Shown here: one piece after another, positions 33,526 to 42,096 of the stretch
Position numbering within the stretch: the stretch's first letter is position 1
How the letters are laid out: every line of letters starts with the position of its first letter
Assembly: GCF_003967515.1 (NCBI RefSeq)
Contig: NZ_BIFQ01000001.1
Coordinates: 5,146,001-5,210,000, forward strand
DNA: 64,000 nt
Source: Dictyobacter aurantiacus
GTDB taxonomy: Bacteria > Chloroflexota > Ktedonobacteria > Ktedonobacterales > Ktedonobacteraceae
Direction: 5' to 3'
Made by a program: the position numbers and the translations under genes
The notes under the pieces: model-generated
Database searches by the model: none
The model's input: only the letters and a program-made list of their open reading frames with translations
What the model was told of the DNA's origin: nothing

Positions 33526-35046
33526 CTATCCGCCGACGACGTGGCGCAGGTCGGTGACGACGTTCTGGAGCTGGTGTGACGCCTCATCTGCCCCGTTTGA
33601 GCCGGCGACGAGCTGTTCGTTCACCTGGTTCATGATGTTGATGGCGGTCGCCAGCTTCTCATTGCTGGCGTTTTGATAGTGGATGGCGCGCCTGGTATAT
33701 TGAGAAGTTTCGATCATTTGCTCGATGGCTTGCCTGAGCGTGGCTTTATCGAGCCGGTCCCAGTTGTCCAGGAGCCGGGTGGCGGTGGTGTTGATATGCT
33801 GGATCGCGACCTCGGCGGCATTGTTGTAGTATTGCACGGTCTTTAAGCCCTCTTGCGAGGAGTCGATGACCCATACTTGCTCGGTGACCGCGTTCTTCTG
33901 CCGCGAGGCCAGCGTCGCCAGCGATTGACTGTTTTTGCTCAGATGACCGACTGAGCGCAGGATCGGATAAGAGATGCGCCTGCCTATCACCAGGCCGAAC
34001 AGGGCCGCCAGGATGATTACACTGAGCGTGACGACGCCGGTGATGATGAGCTGCTGATTGGCTACGGTGATAATGGTATTGATGGGACTGAGCACGATGT
34101 AGTTCCAGGGCACGGCGCTCAGCGTCTGCCGTACCACCTGGTAGGAGCCGCTGTGTCCCGTGGGCTGTAGCGTGAAGCTGGTGGATGCATTGGGTCCCGT
34201 GAGCGCCTTCTTCAGCCCGTCGTCGGGGACCACGCGGACCGTGCTCTGGCTTCCGTAGCGCTGCTCGTTGAGGATCCTCTGCTGCGCGTCTTGTGGCAGG
34301 GGCGCGATGGCCGTAAATTGCTGCTTGCTATTGGTGGGATCAGCGATGCGTACGTTATTTTCATCGAGGATGAACGCATCGCTGCCATTGCCGTTGGCCC
34401 CCGTCTCGCTGTTGACGATGCTCCAGATATAGTCCAGTCTGAGGGTGGCGCGTACGATGCCAACGACCCGCTTTAAGGCCATTGAGAAGCTGGGTACATA
34501 AATATCGACTGCGGCCTTCTTCGTGGCGGGATCATAGTAGACCGGCGAGATAAATGGTTTGCCGAGGAGCAGCTTCTGCGCGTCCTCCGGCGGAATGATG
34601 TACTTGCCGTGCGGCTGGAACTTTGCGTTGGTGTGGTTGGTGGAGTAGGAGAGTAATGGCTTGCCCTGGGTGTCGAAGAGTACCCATAGCGTGTAGTTGG
34701 GATCAAGATAGGAGCCAACGACCTGTCCGTTCTGAATGATGAGGGGGGCATTCGCCTGGTTTCCGACCGGGTCGCGCAGAAAGTCCTGGGCGAGTGGGAC
34801 CTGTGCCAGGCTCTGAACGTCTAGCACGCGATCCTTGAAATAGTTGTTGATCAACTGCGTGCGCGTATGGGCGTCGGTCTCCATCGCCAGTCGCGCCTGG
34901 TTCGTTAAGGTGGGACGCGCGAACCATTCACTGATCCCGACGGTGATCAACAGGGGTAAGATGGCCGCCGCCAGTAGCCAGGTTGAGAGGCGGATAGATA
35001 ATGGAATGCTCCTGCGAGGCGCCAGTGCCTGCTGCGATTGAGCCAT
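33526..35046 (-). CDS. Membrane-bound Cache-type sensor without kinase domain, paralogue
   Basis: 506 residues with the same plan as the protein at 3782-5299: membrane helix at about 18-38, a roughly 290-residue outside double-Cache-like domain, second helix at about 334-358, and a cytoplasmic helical tail of about 145 residues ending VTDLRHVVGG. Both tails share LASR...TEQ.W, SVQYY/TVQYYN, NWxR, VTDQLIAG/VNEQLVAG and EAS.QLQ. No catalytic or complete MCP output. Start: ATG at 35046, with AAGGAG 10 bases upstream. It lies 17 bases behind a DUF4388 gene on the same strand, forming a two-gene operon. Inference: the shared tail is a signalling module that needs a partner in trans. Confidence 0.75.
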   Translation of the reverse strand: MAQSQQALAPRRSIPLSIRLSTWLLAAAILPLLITVGISEWFARPTLTNQARLAMETDAHTRTQLINNYFKDRVLDVQSLAQVPLAQDFLRDPVGNQANAPLIIQNGQVVGSYLDPNYTLWVLFDTQGKPLLSYSTNHTNAKFQPHGKYIIPPEDAQKLLLGKPFISPVYYDPATKKAAVDIYVPSFSMALKRVVGIVRATLRLDYIWSIVNSETGANGNGSDAFILDENNVRIADPTNSKQQFTAIAPLPQDAQQRILNEQRYGSQSTVRVVPDDGLKKALTGPNASTSFTLQPTGHSGSYQVVRQTLSAVPWNYIVLSPINTIITVANQQLIITGVVTLSVIILAALFGLVIGRRISYPILRSVGHLSKNSQSLATLASRQKNAVTEQVWVIDSSQEGLKTVQYYNNAAEVAIQHINTTATRLLDNWDRLDKATLRQAIEQMIETSQYTRRAIHYQNASNEKLATAINIMNQVNEQLVAGSNGADEASHQLQNVVTDLRHVVGG

Positions 35047-35063
35047 AAAGTTACATCTCCTTT

Positions 35064-35681
35064 TCAGCGTGTCTGCCGTCGAATAACACCGATCTGCTCC
35101 AGATCAGTGAGTTGTGACGCTATCTCTGATAGCTGCCGCCCGGTCAGGCGGACGAATTCGGTCAGGGTGCGTTCTCCATTCACCAGCATAAAGAGGTGCT
35201 TGTGCGCGCGCGAAAGTCTGGCCGCCTCGATCGCCTGCAAACTATAGGCGGGTTCAAGGATTTTCTGATAAAGGATCTCGTTGTGAAAGGGGAACTGTGG
35301 CGCCTGTTCCCCTCCCTGATTGGGCGAGGGGCGCGCCCCGGCTGATCGAGCGCTATGATCAGGACCCGGCGTGGTTTCAGGCTGGCGCAGTGGCGCCGAT
35401 GGCGCATCCCACCCCGACGCCTGAGGGTGAGGGATAAAGGCAAATTTACACCTGGTCCATGTATATAGCTGGTTGCATGCATCTATCCCGTTGAGATACC
35501 CTGTCTTCGCGCTGACGATATTGCCATAGGAAAAAACCAGCATGCCCTCCTCAAAGGTCGGACCCTCGCCGCGTTCGACGGTCAGGACGCCGGTCTTGCG
35601 CCCTAATTGCAGGACTTGAATGACCTTTATAAGCTGGTCGGCTGCCGTATCTCGTTGTGTCAACACAGCACTCCACTCTAC
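35064..35681 (-). CDS. DUF4388 (PATAN-like) protein with C-terminal winged-helix-like domain
   Basis: 205 residues. The N-terminal DUF4388 (about 8-95) reads LIKVIQVLQLGRKTGVLTVE, FSYGNIVSAKTG, TWTRCKFAFIPH. A low-complexity Pro-rich linker follows, then a C-terminal domain (SRAHKHLFMLVNGERTLTEF, LTDLEQIGVIRR) shared with the protein at 28650-29261. DUF4388 is found in gliding, biofilm and two-component signalling proteins as an adaptor. Start: GTG at 35681, with GGAGGGG about 11 bases upstream; longer readings (ATG at 35732, or 35807) cover repetitive GGAGGGGATGG DNA and look non-coding. Co-transcribed with the Cache gene 17 bases downstream. Confidence 0.75.
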   Translation of the reverse strand, partial: VEWSAVLTQRDTAADQLIKVIQVLQLGRKTGVLTVERGEGPTFEEGMLVFSYGNIVSAKTGYLNGIDACNQLYTWTRCKFAFIPHPQASGWDAPSAPLRQPETTPGPDHSARSAGARPSPNQGGEQAPQFPFHNEILYQKILEPAYSLQAIEAARLSRAHKHLFMLVNGERTLTEFVRLTGRQLSEIASQLTDLEQIGVIRRQTR

Positions 35682-35972
35682 TTTGTAGCCATCCCCTCCT
35701 CTCCGGAAGACATGGGGATTTCCTATACCCATTGAGCAGGTTCTGCCATCCCCTCCTCGCCGCCCCCTGATAAAGAACGATGCACATATTCTAACGCTAC
35801 AGGACACAGAGTTTTACATGCCCTATGCCGGTAATCTCATCAAGTTAGAGCAAAACATACATATTAGTAGAATAATAGAGCGGCTGTCGTTTGTAAAGCG
35901 ATGGATCTTCTTTTGAGCTTGACATAACTTTTCGTTAAGGAAAATAGGGGACGGTCCGAGGATGACCATCCC

Positions 35973-37169
35973 TCAACGTTGTTCCGCTGGCTGTGTGAGC
36001 AGGATGAGCAGCGCGATCAGCGCCAGGATAGCCATGATAATGCTGAACGCGATGCCCGCCACCTGTAATCCGAAGAGTTGCGCGGCTATGCCTACGCCGA
36101 TGACGGGGATGGAGATGGCGACGTAGAGGACGACGAAGTAGCTCGATGAGATCCCACCGCGTTGCGTGGCGGGACTCTTCGCGTTGATCGCTGCTAACCC
36201 CGCGCGTAAGCTCAGGCCCTGCCCCAGACCGGCAATGATGGCTCCGACGACCAGCAGGGTCAGCGAACGGGCCAGGAGTCCTCCGGCGACCATAATCAGC
36301 CCGATGATCAGTCCGATACAGGCCAGGGGGAGCGCGCGTCGTTGGGAAATGTGTTCAAGCAGCAGTTGACCACAGGTGGAGGCGGCGAAGACGGCGAAGA
36401 CGATCAGGCCGGTGAGCGCATGGTTGGTGATGTGGAGCATCTGGCTCAGGAATACAGGCGCCACCGCCGTAAAGAGACCAAGCATCGCGAAACCGGCAAA
36501 GCCGGGGATCACCACGCGGATAAATGTCGCGCGTACCTGCGCGGGGACCTGCAGACCCTGCGGCCGCCAGCGCGCGTGTTCCTTGACCTCGACCGGCTCG
36601 GGTATGAGCCAGGTCCCTATGATTGCCAGCAGGAGCAGTACGATGTTGACGATGAATACGAGCCGCAGTGGCTGCGGCGCGTACTGCGCGAGGATGCCGG
36701 CGAGCAGCGGCCCACAGCCCAGTCCACCCATATTGGCGCCGGCGGCGATCAAGGTGGCCTGGCGCTGCTTCTCCTGCGGTGCCAGGTCCACCAGCGTGGC
36801 CGTCGCGGTACCCGTAAAGATGCCCGCCGACAACCCCGAGAGCAGGCGACCCACGAACAGCAGGGGCAGCCCGCTGGCGAACAGAAAAGCCAGCGCGCTG
36901 GCCACCGCCAGCAGCAGTCCCCCCAGCAGCACCCGGCGCCTCCCGATCTCGTCTGAAAGCCGACCAAACAGCAGCAGTGCCGCGATCACCCCCACGGCAT
37001 AGGTGGCGAATATCACCGTGACCATCAGGCTCGAAAAGCCAAATGTCTGCTGGTAGATCGGGTAGAGTGGTGTGGGCAGCGTCGTGCCCAGCATCGCGGC
37101 CACAAAGGCATAGGCGGCCAGTGCAAAGCCGGGGGAGCGCCCGACAGGCGCTTTCACTGCGATTTTCAT
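35973..37169 (-). CDS. MFS transporter (DHA1-like)
   Basis: 398 residues, twelve membrane helices. Loop 2-3 carries GRLSDEIGRRRVLLGG (about 70-85), the classic MFS motif A. The motif C-like stretch NMGGLGCGPLLAG (about 146-158) in helix 5 is typical of drug/H+ antiporters. The short N-terminus with TPLYPIYQ is common in DHA1 exporters. Exported compound unknown. Start: ATG at 37169, with AAAGGA 9 bases upstream. Monocistronic; about 290 bases upstream of the DUF4388 gene lies its 3' end. Confidence 0.9.
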   Translation of the reverse strand: MKIAVKAPVGRSPGFALAAYAFVAAMLGTTLPTPLYPIYQQTFGFSSLMVTVIFATYAVGVIAALLLFGRLSDEIGRRRVLLGGLLLAVASALAFLFASGLPLLFVGRLLSGLSAGIFTGTATATLVDLAPQEKQRQATLIAAGANMGGLGCGPLLAGILAQYAPQPLRLVFIVNIVLLLLAIIGTWLIPEPVEVKEHARWRPQGLQVPAQVRATFIRVVIPGFAGFAMLGLFTAVAPVFLSQMLHITNHALTGLIVFAVFAASTCGQLLLEHISQRRALPLACIGLIIGLIMVAGGLLARSLTLLVVGAIIAGLGQGLSLRAGLAAINAKSPATQRGGISSSYFVVLYVAISIPVIGVGIAAQLFGLQVAGIAFSIIMAILALIALLILLTQPAEQR

Positions 37170-37641
37170 GCATCTATTTCCTTTCTTCCATCATCTCCTT
37201 CCTTTTCTTTTACGGCTACTGACGCCTGCCTCCCGCAGCAAAGTTCATCACGGCCAGAAATGCCGTGATGGTACCAACAATAATTATCAGGTCAAACATG
37301 CGATCCTCCTTATAAATATGGTATCATCCTCATCCGTTTATGACACGCGATTGCGCGCCGCGTCGTGACATCTGCCAGAATCTGCTGTAGGTCAATCGCG
37401 GCATGCTATCTATTATCCCTCACTTTGTTGGGGTGCGTAGACGGCGCAAAATTCTGTTTATTGTGCGCAAGAACATGGGCGCCTGTTCTTTATTTCTAAG
37501 GTATCTTTATGCCATGAGAAAGGTGGAGAACTCAAATATCTTCCTTTCTCTCGCCATATGTCTATGGAAGCAGGCGTAAGGAAGCAGCCTTGCTCTCCAT
37601 GGGCAGTCATCGTCAGGATAGCTTGAAAGAAGAGAACCACC
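37170..37641. other. Divergent intergenic region
   Basis: About 470 bases between MFS (minus) and SDR (plus). Contains promoters for both; no ORF with a ribosome site, no repeat-family member, no clear hexamer pair. Confidence 0.5.
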
Positions 37642-38364
37642 ATGTCTGAGAAAAAAATAGCCATAGTAACTGGCGCTTCATCGGGAATCGGCCTTGAATT
37701 GACCAATACTTTACTTGCCCGTGGATATCAGGTTGTCGCCAACTCGCGCAGGATTAGCAGCGCGGGCACCCTGATCGCTTCTGATCATCTTGCTCTCGTT
37801 GATGGCGATATCGCCGAGCAAGAAATCGCGCAAAAAGTGGTGCGGACAGCTGTCGCGCGCTTTGGCAGGATTGATCTGCTGGTGAATAATGCCGGAATCT
37901 TTATCCCGAAACCCTTTACTGACTATACCGTCCAGGATTTCAATAGTTTGATCCGTACGAACCTGCTTGGTTTCTTGTTTGTGACGCAGTATGCCGTTGG
38001 GCAGATGCAAAAACAGCATGCGGGGCACATTGTAAACATTACAACCACGCTGGTCGATCAGCCTGTGGCCGGCGTTCCGGCATCCCTTCCTCTTATCACC
38101 AAGGGTGGCTTAAACGCGGCGACAAAAGCACTGACCATGGAGTATGCGGGCGAAGGTATTCGCGTCAACGCTGTTGCGCCGGGTAACATTGAGACCCCTA
38201 TGCACCTCAACGATGATCATGACTTCCTGCGCAACATGCATCCGATCGCCCGTATGGGGCAGTCATCGGAGGTCGTAGATGCTATTATGTATCTGGATGC
38301 GGCAACCTTTGTAACTGGAGAAGTCATACACGTTGATGGAGGTGCACATGCCGGCAAATGGTGA
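37642..38364 (+). CDS. SDR-family oxidoreductase with altered catalytic site
   Basis: 240 residues, Rossmann fold. TGASSGIG (about 10-17) binds NAD(P), NNAG is present (LLVNNAGIF), and the C-terminal IRVNAVAPGNIETPM is typical. The usual YxxxK is not: the segment reads SLPLITKGGLNAATKAL, so the Lys is kept but the Tyr four residues before it is Pro. The standard catalytic mechanism is therefore unlikely. I recall a subfamily with similar PAxLxxLTKGGL wording, so this may be a lineage trait. Start: ATG at 37642, with AAGAGA upstream. The RidA-like gene starts inside its 3' end (17-base overlap), so the two are translationally coupled. Confidence 0.88.
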   Translation: MSEKKIAIVTGASSGIGLELTNTLLARGYQVVANSRRISSAGTLIASDHLALVDGDIAEQEIAQKVVRTAVARFGRIDLLVNNAGIFIPKPFTDYTVQDFNSLIRTNLLGFLFVTQYAVGQMQKQHAGHIVNITTTLVDQPVAGVPASLPLITKGGLNAATKALTMEYAGEGIRVNAVAPGNIETPMHLNDDHDFLRNMHPIARMGQSSEVVDAIMYLDAATFVTGEVIHVDGGAHAGKW

Positions 38365-38839
38365 TCGAACCGGGTCGGGTAAGTATCGCGAGAGGCTGGA
38401 TGCGCTTGGCATCCAGCTTCCAGCGCCCCCGACCCCCCTGGGAAACTATGTGGAGACATCGCTGGTTGGGACCCTGCTCATCACCAGTGGCATCCTTCCC
38501 TTCGTCGATGGGAAGCTCATGTATACAGGCCGGCTGGGGAATGACCTGACCGTGGAACAGGGACAGGAGGCGGCCCGGTGCGCGGCACTGAAGGCTCTGG
38601 CGGTGGCCAGCCATTTCCTGGGCGACCTGGATCGGATTCAGAAAGTGGTACGCGTCGGCGTAACCCTGATGACGAGCGAGACATTTACGCAGCATGCGGC
38701 TGTGGCCGACGGCGCCTCGGATCTGTTCGCGCAGATCTTTGGGAAGCAGCCAGGGCATACCCGTCTCGTGACCGGGGCCTATAGCCTGCCCGTGCGCACC
38801 CCGCTGGTGCTGGACGCGATCTTTGAAGTTGTTGCGTAG
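38348..38839 (+). CDS. RidA/YjgF-family protein
   Basis: 163 residues. The RidA fold is seen in LDALGIQLPAPPTPLGNYVE, LLITSGILPFVDGKLMYTGR, AARCAALKALAVASHFLGDL and VRVGVTLMT. RidA proteins hydrolyse reactive enamine/imine intermediates; this longer atypical subgroup lacks assigned substrates. Start: ATG at 38348, with GGAGG (38338-38342) 5 bases upstream, inside the SDR gene. The two overlap by 17 bases and presumably act on the same substrate. The stop codon TAG (38837-38839) lies within a family C repeat that begins at 38835. Confidence 0.88.
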   Translation: MPANGDRTGSGKYRERLDALGIQLPAPPTPLGNYVETSLVGTLLITSGILPFVDGKLMYTGRLGNDLTVEQGQEAARCAALKALAVASHFLGDLDRIQKVVRVGVTLMTSETFTQHAAVADGASDLFAQIFGKQPGHTRLVTGAYSLPVRTPLVLDAIFEVVA

Positions 38840-38913
38840 GTTCGGCCCTTGCGGCCGATTTTTCCTCGCCGCACGAAAACGTCCCCCGTAGGTTCGGCCC
38901 TTGCGGCCGATTT
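38835..38913 (+). repeat. Family C repeat, tandem pair
   Basis: Two copies of GTAGGTTCGGCCCTTGCGGC-CGATTT at 38835-38861 and 38887-38913, 52 bases apart. The first supplies the TAG stop of the RidA gene. The same pair, 51 bases apart, lies after the VOC gene at 52617. Confidence 0.9.
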
Positions 38914-38990
38914 CCCGTTGGCGTACGTCCATGTCCCTTACGCATGTAACGTTCGCCCGCTTTCCCTTCACGTTTGAAAACGGAGCATTT

Positions 38991-39032
38991 CGTACGCGGA
39001 GAGGAAATCGGCCGCAAGGGCCGAACCTACGG
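38991..39032 (-). repeat. Family C repeat, inverted copy
   Basis: 39005-39031 is the exact reverse complement of 38887-38913. With flanks, the match extends to about 42 bases (38886-38927 against 38991-39032) with a few mismatches, so the region can fold into a large hairpin with a loop of about 63 bases. Confidence 0.88.
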
Positions 39033-39223
39033 AAGCATTTTCATTGTTCTTGTTGCCTTTTTTTCTCTTTGCAAATATATGAATGATACCCTCGTTCGCC
39101 TTCTGACCAGACAGCGAGCCACAAGTATGTTATATTGGTATCAGTGTATGCCGAAGGGACTTATTCATTACGGTGTGTGGCATAGCGCGTGTTTTCTCCG
39201 AGCCGGCCGAAAGGAGCTGGACC

Positions 39224-40105
39224 ATGGAATCGTTGTCTGTGAAGGATGATTCTTTGGAAAGAACATTTGATGTTCCGCCTGAGCATATTATTCAATCGAG
39301 CAGCGGCAAGGGCTGGAATGCGCTTGATATTGCTGAAGTCATCCATCCACATGATGATTTTGTCCTGCCCGCTATCCCGCGTCATGTCCTCGTTGTCAAT
39401 CTTGGTTCTCCTTCTCAGATCCGCGAACAGTATGTTGGGCGCCAGGGACTTCTCAAGACCGGCAACCTGGTCATCATGCCTGCGGGCGCGCCGTCAAACT
39501 GGCACCTGGAGCGAGAGGAGGAAGTACGTCATCTGCATCTCTACCTCTCTCCCACACTCATCCAGAATATCGCCGCTTCGGCGGACGTCAACCCTGATCG
39601 TGTAGAGCTTATTGATACCATTGGTGTTTTCGATCCGCAGATTGAGTCTATCGCGCTCTCGTTACTCGCGGAGCTGCGCTCAGAGGGCCTGGGTGGCAAG
39701 CTCTATGTGGAGTCTCTGGCCACCATGCTCGGTATCCAACTCCTCAGGCATCACTCTTCGCTGCAACAGCCCTCGCTCGCAACGTCTGCCCATCTGGCCA
39801 GAACGACGCTCAGACCCGCTATCAACTATATCGAAGAGCACCTGGCTGAGGATCTCTCGCTGTCAGATATCGCGGCGGTTGTGCATCTGAGCCCCTACCA
39901 CTTCGCCCGCCTCTTCAAGGAGTCTACCGGCCTGCCACCCCACCGCTATGTCATCCAGCGCCGAATTGAACGCGCCAAACTGCTGATGACCACCACAAAC
40001 TGGTCTTTTACCACCATTGCCCACGCGGTCGGCTTCTCCAATGAAAGCCACCTGGCGCTGCACTTTAAGCGCCTCACCGGCCTCGCTCCCCGCACCTACC
40101 GCTAA
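39224..40105 (+). CDS. AraC-family transcriptional regulator
   Basis: 293 residues. An N-terminal cupin-like ligand domain (about 15-150) with GNLVIMPAGAPSNWHLE is followed by a C-terminal double helix-turn-helix (about 192-290): DLSLSDIAAVVHLSPYHFAR, RRIERAKLLM, FTTIAHAVGFSNESHLALHF, GLAPRTYR. Start: ATG at 39224, with AAAGGAG 7 bases upstream; a longer reading from 39173 has no site. It could act on the SDR-RidA pair upstream or the exporter downstream; the 260-base nested inverted repeat separates it from the exporter. Confidence 0.93.
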   Translation: MESLSVKDDSLERTFDVPPEHIIQSSSGKGWNALDIAEVIHPHDDFVLPAIPRHVLVVNLGSPSQIREQYVGRQGLLKTGNLVIMPAGAPSNWHLEREEEVRHLHLYLSPTLIQNIAASADVNPDRVELIDTIGVFDPQIESIALSLLAELRSEGLGGKLYVESLATMLGIQLLRHHSSLQQPSLATSAHLARTTLRPAINYIEEHLAEDLSLSDIAAVVHLSPYHFARLFKESTGLPPHRYVIQRRIERAKLLMTTTNWSFTTIAHAVGFSNESHLALHFKRLTGLAPRTYR

Positions 40106-40206
40106 GCGCGCAAGAATGTGTCGCTTTCCCGCAAGAATATATGCGCCTACCCTGCCCCGCTCATGTTATCGTAGTAAGTGTCGGGCTATCACGATCATGT
40201 CCCCCC

Positions 40207-40468
40207 GTAGGCGGCATAGGATTGCGATCTGACTGACACGCAAGATGCACGAAAAGCAGCAATCCGGCCTTGTGCATGCCGCCCTGTTGGCGTACGAAAT
40301 GCCGCCCTGTTGGCGTGCGAAATGTTGCATGTGCATGGTCATCTGGCCGCTCTCATCGTTTTTTAGGAGCAGAATCGTACGTGAACGGGGGCGGCATGCA
40401 CAAGGCCGGATTGCTGCTTTTTTGAAGAAGGAAGGGAATCGAAAAGACCGCAATCCTATGCCGCCTAC
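40207..40468. repeat. 262-bp nested inverted repeat (MITE-like)
   Basis: Outer arms of 20 bases (40207-40226 with 40449-40468) and inner arms of 33 bases (40252-40284 with 40389-40421) are both perfect. A 23-bp direct duplication, differing at one base, lies inside the left part (about 40276-40321). There is no ORF with a ribosome site. It has no sequence in common with families A-D. Confidence 0.85.
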
Positions 40469-40606
40469 AGGGAACGTTTTCGTGACGAGGGACGTGCATC
40501 TACTCCGCTGGGGCTTTTCGTGTTTCTTTGCGCCTGCTCTCAAGCGGCGCTCACCTGCCCCCAGCGTGACGAATTCTGACACATTAACATTAAAGGAGTG
40601 GAGTAT

Positions 40607-40636
40607 ATGCTTCATACAGCACAGGAGGCGCGATAA
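40607..40636 (+). CDS. Nine-codon leader peptide upstream of an MFS exporter
   Basis: ATG at 40607 with AAAGGAG (40592-40598) 8 bases upstream opens a 9-codon frame, MLHTAQEAR, ending TAA at 40634. The exporter ATG lies 3 bases later, and the exporter ribosome site (GGAGG, 40624-40628) sits inside the leader. Ribosome movement through the leader would control access to that site, as in drug-inducible leader peptides. Confidence 0.55.
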   Translation: MLHTAQEAR

Positions 40637-40639
40637 GAC

Positions 40640-42037
40640 ATGCTAATAGAACAACAGGCCGCGCCTGCCCCTACAGAGAATAGAGGCCTGCATGCCCCTG
40701 GCTTGATCGCCATCTGTTTCGGCTTCTTCATGGTTATTCTCGATACTTCGGTCGTCAACGTGGCGCTGCCAGCTATGCAGCACGATCTGCATGGCTCGCT
40801 TGAGGGATTGCAGTGGGTGGTCAATGGCTATACCCTGACCTTTGCCAGCTTGTTGCTCAGCGCGGGCACGTTTGGGGATCGGCTGGGGCATAAGCGCGCG
40901 TTCCTTATAGGATATGGGTTGTTTACCGGCGCATCGCTACTCTGTAGCCTGGCGCCCTCGCTCAATATGTTGATCGCTGCGCGCGTGCTGCAAGGTGTGG
41001 GGCCCGCGCTCCTGGTTCCAGGCTCCCTTTCCTTGATTACCCACGGTTTTCAGCATCCCGCCCAGCGGGCCAGAGCCGTTGGCATCTGGGCTGGCAGCTC
41101 GGGCATCGGTCTGGCGGGAGGCCCTGTCATAGGCGGAATGCTGATTGAAGCGCTGGGGTGGCGCAGCATATTCCTGTTGAACGTGCCTCTCGGCCTGCTC
41201 GCCCTCGTCCTTACCATGCGTTTTGTCGGCGAGACGCCGCGTACGACCGTGCGCAAGCGTGACCTGTGGGGACAGCTATGCGTAATCGTCGCGCTTGGCA
41301 CGCTGACGTACGCGCTGATCGAGGGCCGGGGCCAGGGATGGCTCTCTACGCAGATCATCAGTATGTTTCTGCTGTGTATAGGCGCGACGAGCCTCTTCCT
41401 GCTCATCGAAATGAGGCACAGTACGCCGATGCTCCCTTTGCGCCTCTTCTCATCGGCGGCCTTTAGTATGCCCATCCTGATCGGCAGTGTTCTCAACTTC
41501 GGCCTGTACGGGGTCCTGTTTGTCCTTTCGCTGTTCTTTCAAGATATCTATCATTATCCGGCCGTGCTGGCGGGGATAGCGTTGCTGCCCATCACCGTTG
41601 CTACCGGGCTGACAGCCCTGATCTCTGGAAGGATCACCGCGCGACTGGGCACGCGCCGACCAATGATCGCGGGACTGGCGGCGAGCTGTCTTGGCACGCT
41701 CCTGCTCCTGTGGGGCCAGAGCGACAATGCCATCCTGTTGCTGGCAGGTGGAGAGATCGCCATCGGTCTTGGCTGTGGCATGACGGTCCCAGCCATGACA
41801 ACGGCCATCCTGAATGCTGTTCCCAGCAGCCAGGTGGGTATCGCTTCCGCGCTGTTGAACGCGAGCCGCCAGGTGGGTGGCGTGCTCGGTGTGGCCATCG
41901 TGGGCTCGCTGCTCGGCTCTTTAAACGAACGGAGCGCGTTTCTGGCTGGCATGCATAGCGCGCTCCTGCTTGTCGCGCTCCTGTTCCTGCTGGGTAGCGT
42001 ACTAACCTCAACTACACTACTCTCTAAGAGTAAGTAA
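40640..42037 (+). CDS. MFS exporter, DHA2 (EmrB/QacA) type
   Basis: 465 residues with about fourteen membrane helices. Helix 1 carries the DHA2 signature FFMVILDTSVVNVALP (about 30-45), loop 2-3 has GDRLGHKRAFL and helix 5 has GSSGIGLAGGPVIGG (motif C of antiporters). It exports toxic compounds with proton exchange. Start: ATG at 40640, with GGAGG 11 bases upstream; the site is embedded in the leader ORF. The haloalkane-dehalogenase-like gene starts 59 bases downstream and may be in the same transcript. Confidence 0.93.
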   Translation: MLIEQQAAPAPTENRGLHAPGLIAICFGFFMVILDTSVVNVALPAMQHDLHGSLEGLQWVVNGYTLTFASLLLSAGTFGDRLGHKRAFLIGYGLFTGASLLCSLAPSLNMLIAARVLQGVGPALLVPGSLSLITHGFQHPAQRARAVGIWAGSSGIGLAGGPVIGGMLIEALGWRSIFLLNVPLGLLALVLTMRFVGETPRTTVRKRDLWGQLCVIVALGTLTYALIEGRGQGWLSTQIISMFLLCIGATSLFLLIEMRHSTPMLPLRLFSSAAFSMPILIGSVLNFGLYGVLFVLSLFFQDIYHYPAVLAGIALLPITVATGLTALISGRITARLGTRRPMIAGLAASCLGTLLLLWGQSDNAILLLAGGEIAIGLGCGMTVPAMTTAILNAVPSSQVGIASALLNASRQVGGVLGVAIVGSLLGSLNERSAFLAGMHSALLLVALLFLLGSVLTSTTLLSKSK

Positions 42038-42096
42038 TAGAGATTGACCTGTTGTTGTTTGCTGACTTATCATCAATTGAAGAGGAGAAGTTTACC

